NCBI RefSeq assembly: GCF_001939075.1
Contig: NZ_MPTA01000001.1
Span: 744,001-808,000 of the forward strand
DNA length: 64,000 bases
Direction: 5' to 3'
From: Paenisporosarcina indica
Lineage (GTDB): Bacteria > Bacillota > Bacilli > Bacillales_A > Planococcaceae
Positions 9,251-16,795 of the stretch are shown piece by piece; the first letter of the stretch is position 1; each line of letters opens with the position of its first letter. Position numbers and translations under genes: made by a program. The notes beneath the pieces were generated by a model. That model saw nothing but the letters and a program-made list of their open reading frames with translations, did not search any database and was not told the DNA's origin.

Positions 9251-11188
9251 ATGAACCAACAGGCCATTTATGTATTGGGTTATCAAGAAATAATACAAGA
9301 AGTTGGCAGTTATGCCATTACCGAACGTGCTAAGAAAACAATTGAAGAATTGCGCCCATCAACTAACAAGAAGAAGATTGAACATGGTTTAAGTGAAGTA
9401 CACGAAGCCCTTCAAATAATGAAAATAAGTTCAAGTGTGCCATTGCATACTTTGAATGATATAGAGCAATACATTGAACTGGCAAAGAAGGGCTTATACA
9501 TTCGAGCCGATCAATTTTCCAAGATTCTTTCATTTTTGGATCACTGCAGTAAATTGAAGCGTTTTATGAAGGATAAGAATTATGTAGCGCCAACCATCAG
9601 TCTGTATGCCGAGTCAATTGAGGATTTGAACGAACTAGAGAGTGAAATTAGCCGCTGTTTGAGGCATGGGCAGATTGACGATTACGCTTCAAAAGAACTG
9701 TTGTCTATTCGAAAACAGTTATCCATACACCTGACAAAGGTGAAAGAGAAAGCTCAATCCATGGTAAAGTCGAAATCGATTACGCCCTATTTACAGGAGG
9801 GAATCATTTCGGAAAGAAATGGACGTTTTGTATTCCCGGTAAAAAGAGAATATCGGAACAAGGTTAAAGGTACAGTCATTGATACTTCAGCTTCGGGAGC
9901 CACTTTATTCATGGAACCCAAAGAACTTGAAGAAATGCAGGAATCAATCGACTTACTGAAAATTTCAGAAGAGCATGAAGTCGAGAAAATCCTGTACGAA
10001 CTTACCGAGAAATTCCTTGATCATGAAAATATCCTTAAAATAGCGATGGATACCATGCATCACTATGATGTTATTTTTGCCAAAGCCAAGCACAGCCAAA
10101 GCATTGCCGGGGAGCGTCCTTTGTTGAATGAGGATTATTGTATTCACTTAATAGGTGCACGACATCCCATGTTGAAGGAACATGCAGTACCACTATCTCT
10201 GCAATTTGGAGAAAATGATCAGGCACTCGTCATCACGGGACCGAATACTGGAGGGAAGACAGTAACATTGAAAACAATCGGCCTATTAACCATGATGGCT
10301 CAAAGTGGATTGTATATACCGGCTAAAAGAGGCAGTTCATTGCACATATTCAATCGAATCTTCGTCGATATTGGAGACGGGCAAAGCATCGAACAGAATT
10401 TGAGCACTTTTAGTTCACGCCTTTTGAATATAATCGAGATTTTGAAACAGACGGATAATCAGTCCCTTGTTTTGCTAGATGAGCTAGGTTCCGGAACGGA
10501 CCCAAGTGAAGGGATGGCATTGGCGATAGTCATTCTCGAACAGCTTTTTGACAAGGGAGCAACCCTATTTGCAACGACTCATTATAGTGAGCTGAAGGAT
10601 TTTGCTGACAAGAAGGATGGATTCGTCAATGGATCGATGGAATTTGATATCGAAACGCTTAGGCCCACGTATCGACTGTTATTGGGGGAAGGTGGTAAAA
10701 GTCAGGCATTCGATATTGCATTGAAGCTTGGCTTACATCCAAAATTGATTGAAAAGGCATCACTGATTACTTATAAAAATGAGAAGCAGCTTCCAGCTAA
10801 TCCTAGTGAAGTTGACTTAAAAGATCATCATTATTTACAACAACTATCCACAAATAAATATGCCAGAAAAGCGAATGCGAACAAAGTTTCAATAGGTGAT
10901 GAAAAGATTATAATGTTCAATCAAGGAGATAATGTTACGATAACTGCTACAGAAGAGACTGGAATCGTCTATAAAGGACCGGATAGTACAGGGAATTATA
11001 TCGTTCAAGTGAAAGATGTAAAGAAAACATTCAATCACAAGAGATTGAAGTTGCATATTAAAGGCAGTGAATTGTATCCGGATAATTATGATTTTGATAT
11101 TATTTTCAAATCCAAAGACTACCGTAAACTGAAGAAACAGTTCGATAAGAAGCATGTCGATGGTTTGAATTTGGTTGATGAGGAATAA
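9251..11188 (+). CDS. MutS2-like ATPase lacking the Smr nuclease domain
   Basis: This 645-residue protein matches MutS2 through its coiled-coil core and ATPase: Walker A GPNTGGKT (about 330), the FSSRLLNI region, Walker B LLDELGSGTDP (about 409) and TTHYSELK. MutS2 proteins are normally about 780 residues and end in a Smr endonuclease domain. Here the Smr domain is absent, replaced by a KOW-like segment (about 555-600, GDNVTITATEETG...VQVKD) and a short lysine-rich tail. AAGGAGG lies 9 bases before the ATG. B. subtilis MutS2 is known to act on stalled, collided ribosomes. With the antibiotic-type attenuator upstream, this paralog is best read as an inducible ribosome-protection or ribosome-splitting factor, which is an inference. 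Confidence 0.8.
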   Translation: MNQQAIYVLGYQEIIQEVGSYAITERAKKTIEELRPSTNKKKIEHGLSEVHEALQIMKISSSVPLHTLNDIEQYIELAKKGLYIRADQFSKILSFLDHCSKLKRFMKDKNYVAPTISLYAESIEDLNELESEISRCLRHGQIDDYASKELLSIRKQLSIHLTKVKEKAQSMVKSKSITPYLQEGIISERNGRFVFPVKREYRNKVKGTVIDTSASGATLFMEPKELEEMQESIDLLKISEEHEVEKILYELTEKFLDHENILKIAMDTMHHYDVIFAKAKHSQSIAGERPLLNEDYCIHLIGARHPMLKEHAVPLSLQFGENDQALVITGPNTGGKTVTLKTIGLLTMMAQSGLYIPAKRGSSLHIFNRIFVDIGDGQSIEQNLSTFSSRLLNIIEILKQTDNQSLVLLDELGSGTDPSEGMALAIVILEQLFDKGATLFATTHYSELKDFADKKDGFVNGSMEFDIETLRPTYRLLLGEGGKSQAFDIALKLGLHPKLIEKASLITYKNEKQLPANPSEVDLKDHHYLQQLSTNKYARKANANKVSIGDEKIIMFNQGDNVTITATEETGIVYKGPDSTGNYIVQVKDVKKTFNHKRLKLHIKGSELYPDNYDFDIIFKSKDYRKLKKQFDKKHVDGLNLVDEE

Positions 11189-11278
11189 TACTAATCTTTA
11201 TAAATATGTTGGTAATGCAAGAAATAAAAGACAACTTTTAACTGAACTAGCGATATGAAACACACAGAACATCTATTT

Positions 11279-11326
11279 TAGGCTGCCGAAACCCGAATTC
11301 TTGAGGTTTTGACAGCCTAATTTTTC
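11279..11326 (+). terminator. Intrinsic terminator after the MutS2-like gene
   Basis: A 15-bp imperfect stem (TAGGCTGCCGAAACC with GGTTTTGACAGCCTA) is followed by ATTTTT. Confidence 0.8.
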
Positions 11327-11428
11327 ATTTATTTATTCATTTTGGAACTATTATCTTGTACTTTGATCCGTGATAAAGTAGCCAATCATACAAAAAAACA
11401 TTTCGTTCGGAATTTTCAGAAATTATCA

Positions 11429-11457
11429 TTGACATCTTCTCCCACCACTATTAATCT
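11429..11457 (+). promoter_or_regulatory. Candidate promoter region of the paa operon
   Basis: A perfect TTGACA (11429-11434) is followed at 17 bases by a poor -10 (TAATCT, 11452-11457); a TATACT lies at 11508-11513 without a -35 partner. This AT-rich stretch between the 11279 terminator and the decayed reductase is the only visible place for the operon promoter. Assignment is tentative. Otherwise 11327-11600 holds no gene. Confidence 0.35.
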
Positions 11458-11598
11458 AATATTAATATTACAGTTTTACCATAAAACGCATTTTAAGTGT
11501 TATATATTATACTGATCGCTGTTCAAATCCTATGGGTTTGCCGATAGTACAAATGCTTGTCAACTTGGAGATTATGTGGTCAGGATGGCTACAAGATA

Positions 11599-12093
11599 AG
11601 GGATGGATTATTTTACGCATGGCTCCGAAACATATCTTGCAAGTTCATTGAAAGCCTTCCTCAACTTGGTGGGCAATCGGAGGCTTAATATCGCGAAAAG
11701 TATATATACGATATTGCAGATTTGAACAGTTGATTTGTTTGAACCAAGAGAAAATAAGAATTGGAAAGACAACTCGATGGGACGTTTAAGTTTATTACAA
11801 ACAAAGGGACATATTATTCAAAAACAATCTTCATCACCACTGGAAATGACGCAATCCATCCGAAAAAACTGGAGTTTGATTTTGGAGAAAAACAACATCG
11901 TCGTACATTCCAATAAGGAAACCAGCATACACGGCATTTATGCTGAAGGTGATATTTATACGTATGAAGGAAAAGTTAAGCTGATTGCTTCAGGATTTCG
12001 GGAAGCAACAACAGCCATCAGTAATACAAAACAAAAGTCCATATTGATCCAACATCAAAAGTCCAACCGCTCCACAGTACTTCAGTTATGGAT
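11599..12093 (+). pseudogene. Decayed ferredoxin-NADP(+) reductase (YumC/TrxR-like type)
   Basis: Three fragments in different frames match the thioredoxin-reductase-like ferredoxin-NADP reductase of Bacilli. At 11611-11720 the frame gives FYAWLRN...FIESLPQLGGQ, an in-frame TAA, then REKYIYDIA, corresponding to the N-terminal FAD region. At 11735-12045 a second frame gives TKGHIIQ...[32 protein letters not shown], the NADPH/FAD C-terminal part. At about 12048-12093 a third frame gives [15 protein letters not shown], the typical C-terminus. The middle of the gene is deleted and at least one stop and one frameshift are present. It lies between the likely operon promoter and paaA, where a reductase partner for the monooxygenase might be expected. 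Confidence 0.75.
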
Positions 12094-12246
12094 AAAGCAG
12101 GAAAACAAGTCGAAGTAGCAATGAAATGGGAATTAATCAAAACATACACAGTAACGCGCTTCATTGTAACAGAGTATTTGGATGGCGTGTACGTAACGTT
12201 ATGGAAAGCGTCTACTATGCATATGTTAGACAAAGGAGGGACACGG

Positions 12247-13200
12247 ATGACGAATTTCAACAGCACGAATGACGAAAAACAGCTCGAGCAATTTATGCAG
12301 CGTATAGAAGCAAATGACAAGATTGAAGCGAGCGATTGGATGCCTGATGAGTACCGGATGACTTTGATCAAATTGATTTCAATGCATGGAATGAGCGAAA
12401 TCATGGGAGCCCTTCCTGAAAAGGAATGGGTACCAAAAGCTCCCACACTACAACGGAAACTTGGAATTATGGCAAAGGTTCAAGATGAAATGGGTCATGG
12501 TCAACTGCTGCTGCGGGTAACGGAAGACTTGCTGGTGCCATATGGGAAAAACCGTGCAGACTTGATGCAAGATTTATTCAATGGAGATTTGAAGTTTCAT
12601 AATGTCTTCCACATGGAAACGAAAACCTGGGCAGATGCCGGAATTATCGGATGGCTTGTGGATGGAGCCGCAATCATCACACAAACAGACATGCTCAAGG
12701 CTTCATACGGTCCATATGCGAGAGCGCTGCAACGGATTTGCGCAGAAGAAGTTTTCCATGCACAACACGGCGAATCCATCATCTTGGCTTTAGTGGAGGG
12801 TACTGATCTGCAAAAGGCCATTGTCCAGGAAGCACTTGATAGATGGTGGGAGCCGCTCCTCATGTTCTTTGGGCCGGCAAGTAAAGAAACGACGGGTTCT
12901 TCCAAACAAGACCTGACAATTAAATATAAAATTCGTACCAAAACAAATGAAGAATTCAGGCAAATCTTTTTTGATAAATACATTCCCCGCATCATTTCAT
13001 TAGGCTTGAAGATTCCAGATCCAACCTTGCGATACGATCAAGACAGCAAATTGTGGTTTTACGAGCAGCCGGATTGGAATGCATTCAAGAAAATCATTAA
13101 AAACCAAGGGCCTCGCTCGGAAGCTAGATTGAATTTACGCCGGCATTCTTATGAATATAATTCCTGGGTTCGAGATGCACTCAGCACAAGCAGCAGTTGA
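12247..13200 (+). CDS. paaA: Phenylacetyl-CoA epoxidase subunit PaaA
   Basis: PaaA is the catalytic diiron subunit of the multicomponent monooxygenase that converts phenylacetyl-CoA to ring-1,2-epoxyphenylacetyl-CoA. The 317-residue product shows carboxylate/histidine diiron motifs at QDEMGHGQ and CAEEVFHAQHGE, and the family signature WMPDEYR. The start at 12247 has AAAGGAGGG 6 bases upstream. The frame is open further upstream only because it runs into the tail of the decayed reductase. It heads an apparently single operon (paaA-B-C-D, EthD, two crotonases, ALDH, paaH, paaJ) with short gaps or ATGA overlaps. Confidence 0.95.
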   Translation: MTNFNSTNDEKQLEQFMQRIEANDKIEASDWMPDEYRMTLIKLISMHGMSEIMGALPEKEWVPKAPTLQRKLGIMAKVQDEMGHGQLLLRVTEDLLVPYGKNRADLMQDLFNGDLKFHNVFHMETKTWADAGIIGWLVDGAAIITQTDMLKASYGPYARALQRICAEEVFHAQHGESIILALVEGTDLQKAIVQEALDRWWEPLLMFFGPASKETTGSSKQDLTIKYKIRTKTNEEFRQIFFDKYIPRIISLGLKIPDPTLRYDQDSKLWFYEQPDWNAFKKIIKNQGPRSEARLNLRRHSYEYNSWVRDALSTSSS

Positions 13201-13218
13201 AGAAAGGGGCTGTAACAA

Positions 13219-13566
13219 ATGGGTGAAGAAAAAACATTCTATCAAGAATATGAAATTTTCAGCAAGCGCACACCGAGCTCTGCATTCCAGCATCAATACA
13301 GCTTACTGGCACCAAACGAAGAAATGGCGCTGATTATGGCACAAGAAAATTTCATGCGCCGAGAGCCTGTTGCTGACATTTGGATCGTCAACAGGAAAAA
13401 CATCAAACGGATGAATGCAGATGAGAAATTGACGCTTGGCCGTCTTGAAAACAAGGATTACCGAACGACAAAAGGCTACGGCTACCTTAAAAAGAAATGG
13501 CGCAAATATGAACAAGAAATTCTGGATGAAAAAGAAATCCTGTCCTGGGGAGGAGAACGAAAATGA
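13219..13566 (+). CDS. paaB: Phenylacetyl-CoA epoxidase subunit PaaB
   Basis: This 115-residue small structural subunit of the PaaABC(E) monooxygenase bridges PaaAC units in the complex. The family features are visible: FYQEYEIFSKRTPSSAFQHQ at the start, then ENFMRREPVADIWIVNR. AAAGGGG precedes the ATG and the gene ends in an ATGA overlap with paaC, so translational coupling is likely. Size and position are standard for paaB. Confidence 0.93.
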   Translation: MGEEKTFYQEYEIFSKRTPSSAFQHQYSLLAPNEEMALIMAQENFMRREPVADIWIVNRKNIKRMNADEKLTLGRLENKDYRTTKGYGYLKKKWRKYEQEILDEKEILSWGGERK

Positions 13567-14375
13567 GCAGCGATGAAACCGTGATGGACACTGGATACAC
13601 GGAAGCAGTAACAAGCTTGTTATACCAGTTGGCGGATGATGACTTCATGTATTCATTCCGTGGATCTGAATGGCTGGGACTAGCTCCCCACATCGAGGCT
13701 GACATCGCATTTTCTTCAATTAGTCAGGATAGCATGGGGCATGCAGCGATGTTCTACAAGTTGCTAGAAGATTTAGGTGCAGGAAATGCAGATAAACTTG
13801 CCCATTTTCGGCCAGCTATCGAAAGAAGGAACTCCATCTTGACGGAGCGCGTGAACGGTCAAGGGTACTACATGGAAACGCCACATTATGATTGGGCATA
13901 TGCGGTTGCAAGAAGTTATTTCTATACTCAAGCAAAAAAAGTGAGAATCGACTCCTTGTGCGAAAGCTCATTCAAGCCCCTAGCCGATGTCGCAGTAAAA
14001 GTAAGAATGGAACTTTATTATCACAAAATGCACTGGGATACTTGGTTCAAACAGTTAATGAGTTCGACGGAAGTAGCTAAAAAGAAAATGGCAGACGCCA
14101 TCAAGCTCGTCATGAATGATTTTGGCGACGTATTTTCCTACGGAGATCAGAAACAGCAAATCGAATCCCATGGCCTGATTGGCAGTGAAGAAGATTTGAA
14201 GGGAAGATGGAGAATGAATATCGAGCCCTTCTTTGTATCGCTGCACTTGCAAGTGCCTGAAATTCCCGAAGGTCCTGTGAAAAATGGGCGCAATGGAGAA
14301 CATAGCGGCGATTTGGATGAAGGATTAGCCACACTTTCCGAAGTGTGTTCAGCCGATACTGCCGCAGTCTGGTAA
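13563..14375 (+). CDS. paaC: Phenylacetyl-CoA epoxidase subunit PaaC
   Basis: PaaC is the non-catalytic ferritin-like partner of PaaA. The 270-residue product has LLYQLADDDFMYSFRGSEWLGLAPHIEAD and SQDSMGHAAMFYKLLEDLG, typical of the family. It overlaps paaB by 4 bases (ATGA). The C-terminus DEGLATLSEVCSADTAAVW is a little shorter than Proteobacterial PaaC but appears complete. Confidence 0.93.
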   Translation: MSSDETVMDTGYTEAVTSLLYQLADDDFMYSFRGSEWLGLAPHIEADIAFSSISQDSMGHAAMFYKLLEDLGAGNADKLAHFRPAIERRNSILTERVNGQGYYMETPHYDWAYAVARSYFYTQAKKVRIDSLCESSFKPLADVAVKVRMELYYHKMHWDTWFKQLMSSTEVAKKKMADAIKLVMNDFGDVFSYGDQKQQIESHGLIGSEEDLKGRWRMNIEPFFVSLHLQVPEIPEGPVKNGRNGEHSGDLDEGLATLSEVCSADTAAVW

Positions 14376-14402
14376 TTCATTTCTCGGAAAGGAGAATACA
14401 AA

Positions 14403-14903
14403 ATGGCTGCATCTGTGCAAGTTTCAGCTGCTCGCGTTTATGATGTGCTTTATAAAGTAAAAGATCCTGAAATTGACTCTGTCAGCATCGTTGATCTTGG
14501 TATGGTGGGTGAAGTCATAACGGATGGAAACCATGTGAAAATTGTACTGTTGCCGACCTTTCTTGGATGCCCGGCACTTGAAATTATCAAAAAAAACACG
14601 TTGAATGCCGTAAAGGAACTTCCCGAAGCAGGTGAGGTTGAGGTTGAATTCGCATATAATCCACCATGGACGTCAGATCGAATAACTGAAGAAGGGCATA
14701 AGGGTCTTAGGGCATTCGGCATTGCCCCGCCTCCACTCTATTTCAAGGAAGACGGCTCATGGCATGTGGATTGCGCCTATTGCGGCTCTACCTATGTGAC
14801 AATGGAAAATATATTTGGGCCGACAGCATGCCGAAGCATTTTATACTGCAAAAGCTGCAAGAACGTTTTTGAAGCAATGAAACCGGTCTCGACACTAATG
14901 TGA
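14403..14903 (+). CDS. paaD: PaaD, maturation factor with DUF59 and zinc-ribbon domains
   Basis: This 166-residue PaaD combines an N-terminal MIP18/DUF59 (SufT-like) domain (VKDPEIDSVSIVDLGMV, PTFLGCPALEIIK) with a C-terminal four-cysteine ribbon (CAYCGS...CKSCKNVFEAMKP). PaaD is thought to help assemble the iron centre or Fe-S reductase of the PaaABCE complex. Its presence is notable because no paaE reductase with an Fe-S domain is found in this window. AAAGGAG lies 8 bases before the ATG. Confidence 0.9.
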   Translation: MAASVQVSAARVYDVLYKVKDPEIDSVSIVDLGMVGEVITDGNHVKIVLLPTFLGCPALEIIKKNTLNAVKELPEAGEVEVEFAYNPPWTSDRITEEGHKGLRAFGIAPPPLYFKEDGSWHVDCAYCGSTYVTMENIFGPTACRSILYCKSCKNVFEAMKPVSTLM

Positions 14904-14917
14904 AAAGAGGAGAAAAT

Positions 14918-15223
14918 ATGGCTAAATTAATCGCTTTATACAAACACCCGGAAAATAAAGAGGTTTTCGATGATCACTACTTCAACGTGCATGGACCTCT
15001 TACGTCGAAGATTCCCGGACTGCGTGAAATGAAGGTGACAAAAATGACAGGTTCACCAATGGGTGGAGAAGGCAAGTACTACATCATGTGCGAGATGATT
15101 TACGATAACATGGAATCCTTGCAGCAAGGCATGCGTTCTGCTGAAGGAAAAGCATCAGGCAAGGATCTGATGGGATTTGCGGGTGACCTTGTCACATTGA
15201 TGATCGGCGAAGAGGCAAAATGA
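14918..15223 (+). CDS. EthD-family protein in the paa operon
   Basis: This small alpha+beta-barrel protein of about 101 residues is of the EthD family (LIALYKHPENKEVFDDHYFNVHGPLTSKIPGLREMKV). Family members bind or cleave small aromatic intermediates, but a specific reaction in paa metabolism is not established. The ATG at 14918 follows GAGGAG; an in-frame GTG at 14900 overlaps the paaD stop and is less likely. It overlaps the next gene by 4 bases, so it belongs to the operon. A role with an oxepin-CoA or dead-end product is speculative. Confidence 0.8.
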   Translation: MAKLIALYKHPENKEVFDDHYFNVHGPLTSKIPGLREMKVTKMTGSPMGGEGKYYIMCEMIYDNMESLQQGMRSAEGKASGKDLMGFAGDLVTLMIGEEAK

Positions 15224-15996
15224 AATCCTTCGACTTCATCGAGACATCCATTGAGGGAAGTGTTGCGGTAATCGAGCTGAATCGTCCCCGCCAGCTAAAT
15301 TCCTTGAATCGGAAACTGGTAAGCGAACTCGTCGAAGCGATGGAACATTTCGACCGGAACGACCAAGTGCGCATCATTGTTTTGACCGGCAAAGGGCGGG
15401 CGTTTTCTGCAGGAGCAGACATCGATGAAATGACGGACGATGATCCAATCAGCTTGGAACTCCTGAATCAATTTGCAGATTGGGACCGTTTCGCGCTTAT
15501 TAAGAAGCCGTTAATCGGCGCAGTTAAAGGATTCGTTTTCGGTGGCGGATTTGAGCTTGCCCTATGCTGCGACATTTTGATCGCAGCAAGTGGGACTGAG
15601 TTTTCATTCCCGGAAGTCGGCCTTGGTGTCATGCCGGGTGCAGGGGGGACACAGCGATTGACGAAACTTGCCGGCCGCACGAAAGCATTGGAATGGCTTT
15701 GGACTGGTGAAAGGGTCAGTGCCGAAGATGCGCTCAGATATGGCGTGATCAATAAAATCGTTGCCTCCGAACTCTTAATGGAAGAAGCCTTGAAGTTTGC
15801 GAATCGGCTTGCCAAACAGCCGCCGCTCTCGCTACGCCTTATCAAGGACTCGGTAAACAAGGCTGTTGATTCCAGCTTATCTGAAGGAATGCAGTATGAA
15901 CGGAAAAATTTCTATCTGCTGTTTGCCACTCAGGATCAAAAAGAGGGCATGAATGCTTTTATTGAAAAAAGAAAACCGGACTATCGAGGCAAGTGA
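15220..15996 (+). CDS. paaF: Enoyl-CoA hydratase, PaaF-like
   Basis: This 258-residue crotonase-family enzyme has the oxyanion-hole segments SAGADIDEM and FGGGFELALCCD, and both hydratase glutamates in context (GGGFELA, FPEVGLGVMPGAGGTQRL). This fits 2,3-dehydroadipyl-CoA hydratase (PaaF), which forms 3-hydroxyadipyl-CoA in the lower paa pathway. Because no fused PaaZ is present, this or the next crotonase might also supply the ring-opening hydratase activity. It overlaps the EthD gene by 4 bases. Confidence 0.8.
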   Translation: MKSFDFIETSIEGSVAVIELNRPRQLNSLNRKLVSELVEAMEHFDRNDQVRIIVLTGKGRAFSAGADIDEMTDDDPISLELLNQFADWDRFALIKKPLIGAVKGFVFGGGFELALCCDILIAASGTEFSFPEVGLGVMPGAGGTQRLTKLAGRTKALEWLWTGERVSAEDALRYGVINKIVASELLMEEALKFANRLAKQPPLSLRLIKDSVNKAVDSSLSEGMQYERKNFYLLFATQDQKEGMNAFIEKRKPDYRGK

Positions 15997-16008
15997 GGAA
16001 TGTGGAAG

Positions 16009-16782
16009 ATGTTTGAAACAATTCGCTATGAGGTCAAAGACGCCGTTGCATGGCTCTATCTAAACAGGCCCGACAGTTTGAATGCATTTGTAGCCAAGAT
16101 GAACCGTGAAGTGAAAGTAGCCGTAAAAACAGCATCTAATGATGAACAAGTCCGCTGCATTGTCATCACTGGCGAAGGTCGGGCATTTTGTTCCGGACAG
16201 GATTTATCGGAAGTTGACGAACAGATGGATCACGGCCAAGTTTTGCGCGACCATTATGGTCCCATGATAAAGCAAATCAGGCTTTGCGATAAACCGATTG
16301 TCGCAGCTGTAAATGGCGTCGCAGCCGGGGCAGGCTTCAGCCTTGCACTTGCCTGTGACTTCAGAGTCGTATCAGAGCGTGCAAGTTTTTTGAATGCTTT
16401 CATACATGTCGGCCTCATTCCCGATTCAGGCAATCTTTATTATTTATCTCAGCTCGTTGGTCAAACAAAAGCGGTCGAACTCTCGATACTGGGAGAAAAG
16501 GTCAGTGCGACTGATGCGCTGCATATGGGCCTTGCAAGCAAAGTGTACCCTTTTGAAAGCTGGGAAGAAGACGTAGCTGCTTTTGCCGGGCGTCTAGCCA
16601 CTTTGCCGACAAAAGCAATCGGGTTGATCAAACGCTCCTTGATGGCCATTCCACAACTGTCTTTTGAAGATTACCTGGAGCATGAAGCACAAGGGCAGCG
16701 AATCGCAGGTCTTACAAATGATCACCGTGAAGGTGTCACAGCGTTTATGGAAAAAAGAAAGCCTGTTTTTTCAGGACAATAG
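16009..16782 (+). CDS. paaG: Ring-1,2-epoxyphenylacetyl-CoA isomerase PaaG
   Basis: This crotonase-family isomerase of about 257 residues opens the epoxide to the seven-membered oxepin-CoA. It has the PaaG-specific context FCSGQDLSEV, GAGFSLALACD and FIHVGLIPDSGNLYYL, with Asp in place of the second hydratase Glu. The ATG at 16009 is preferred to 16000 because GAGGA lies 9 bases upstream and the product then begins MFETIRYEV as in homologs. The next gene follows after 13 bases. Confidence 0.87.
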   Translation: MFETIRYEVKDAVAWLYLNRPDSLNAFVAKMNREVKVAVKTASNDEQVRCIVITGEGRAFCSGQDLSEVDEQMDHGQVLRDHYGPMIKQIRLCDKPIVAAVNGVAAGAGFSLALACDFRVVSERASFLNAFIHVGLIPDSGNLYYLSQLVGQTKAVELSILGEKVSATDALHMGLASKVYPFESWEEDVAAFAGRLATLPTKAIGLIKRSLMAIPQLSFEDYLEHEAQGQRIAGLTNDHREGVTAFMEKRKPVFSGQ

Positions 16783-16795
16783 GAGGAATAATCAC

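Noticed and set aside
12088-12246. A 53-residue N-terminal extension of PaaA
   Set aside because: These codons encode the tail of the decayed ferredoxin-NADP reductase (HSTSV) and non-homologous sequence; a strong ribosome site precedes ATG 12247.
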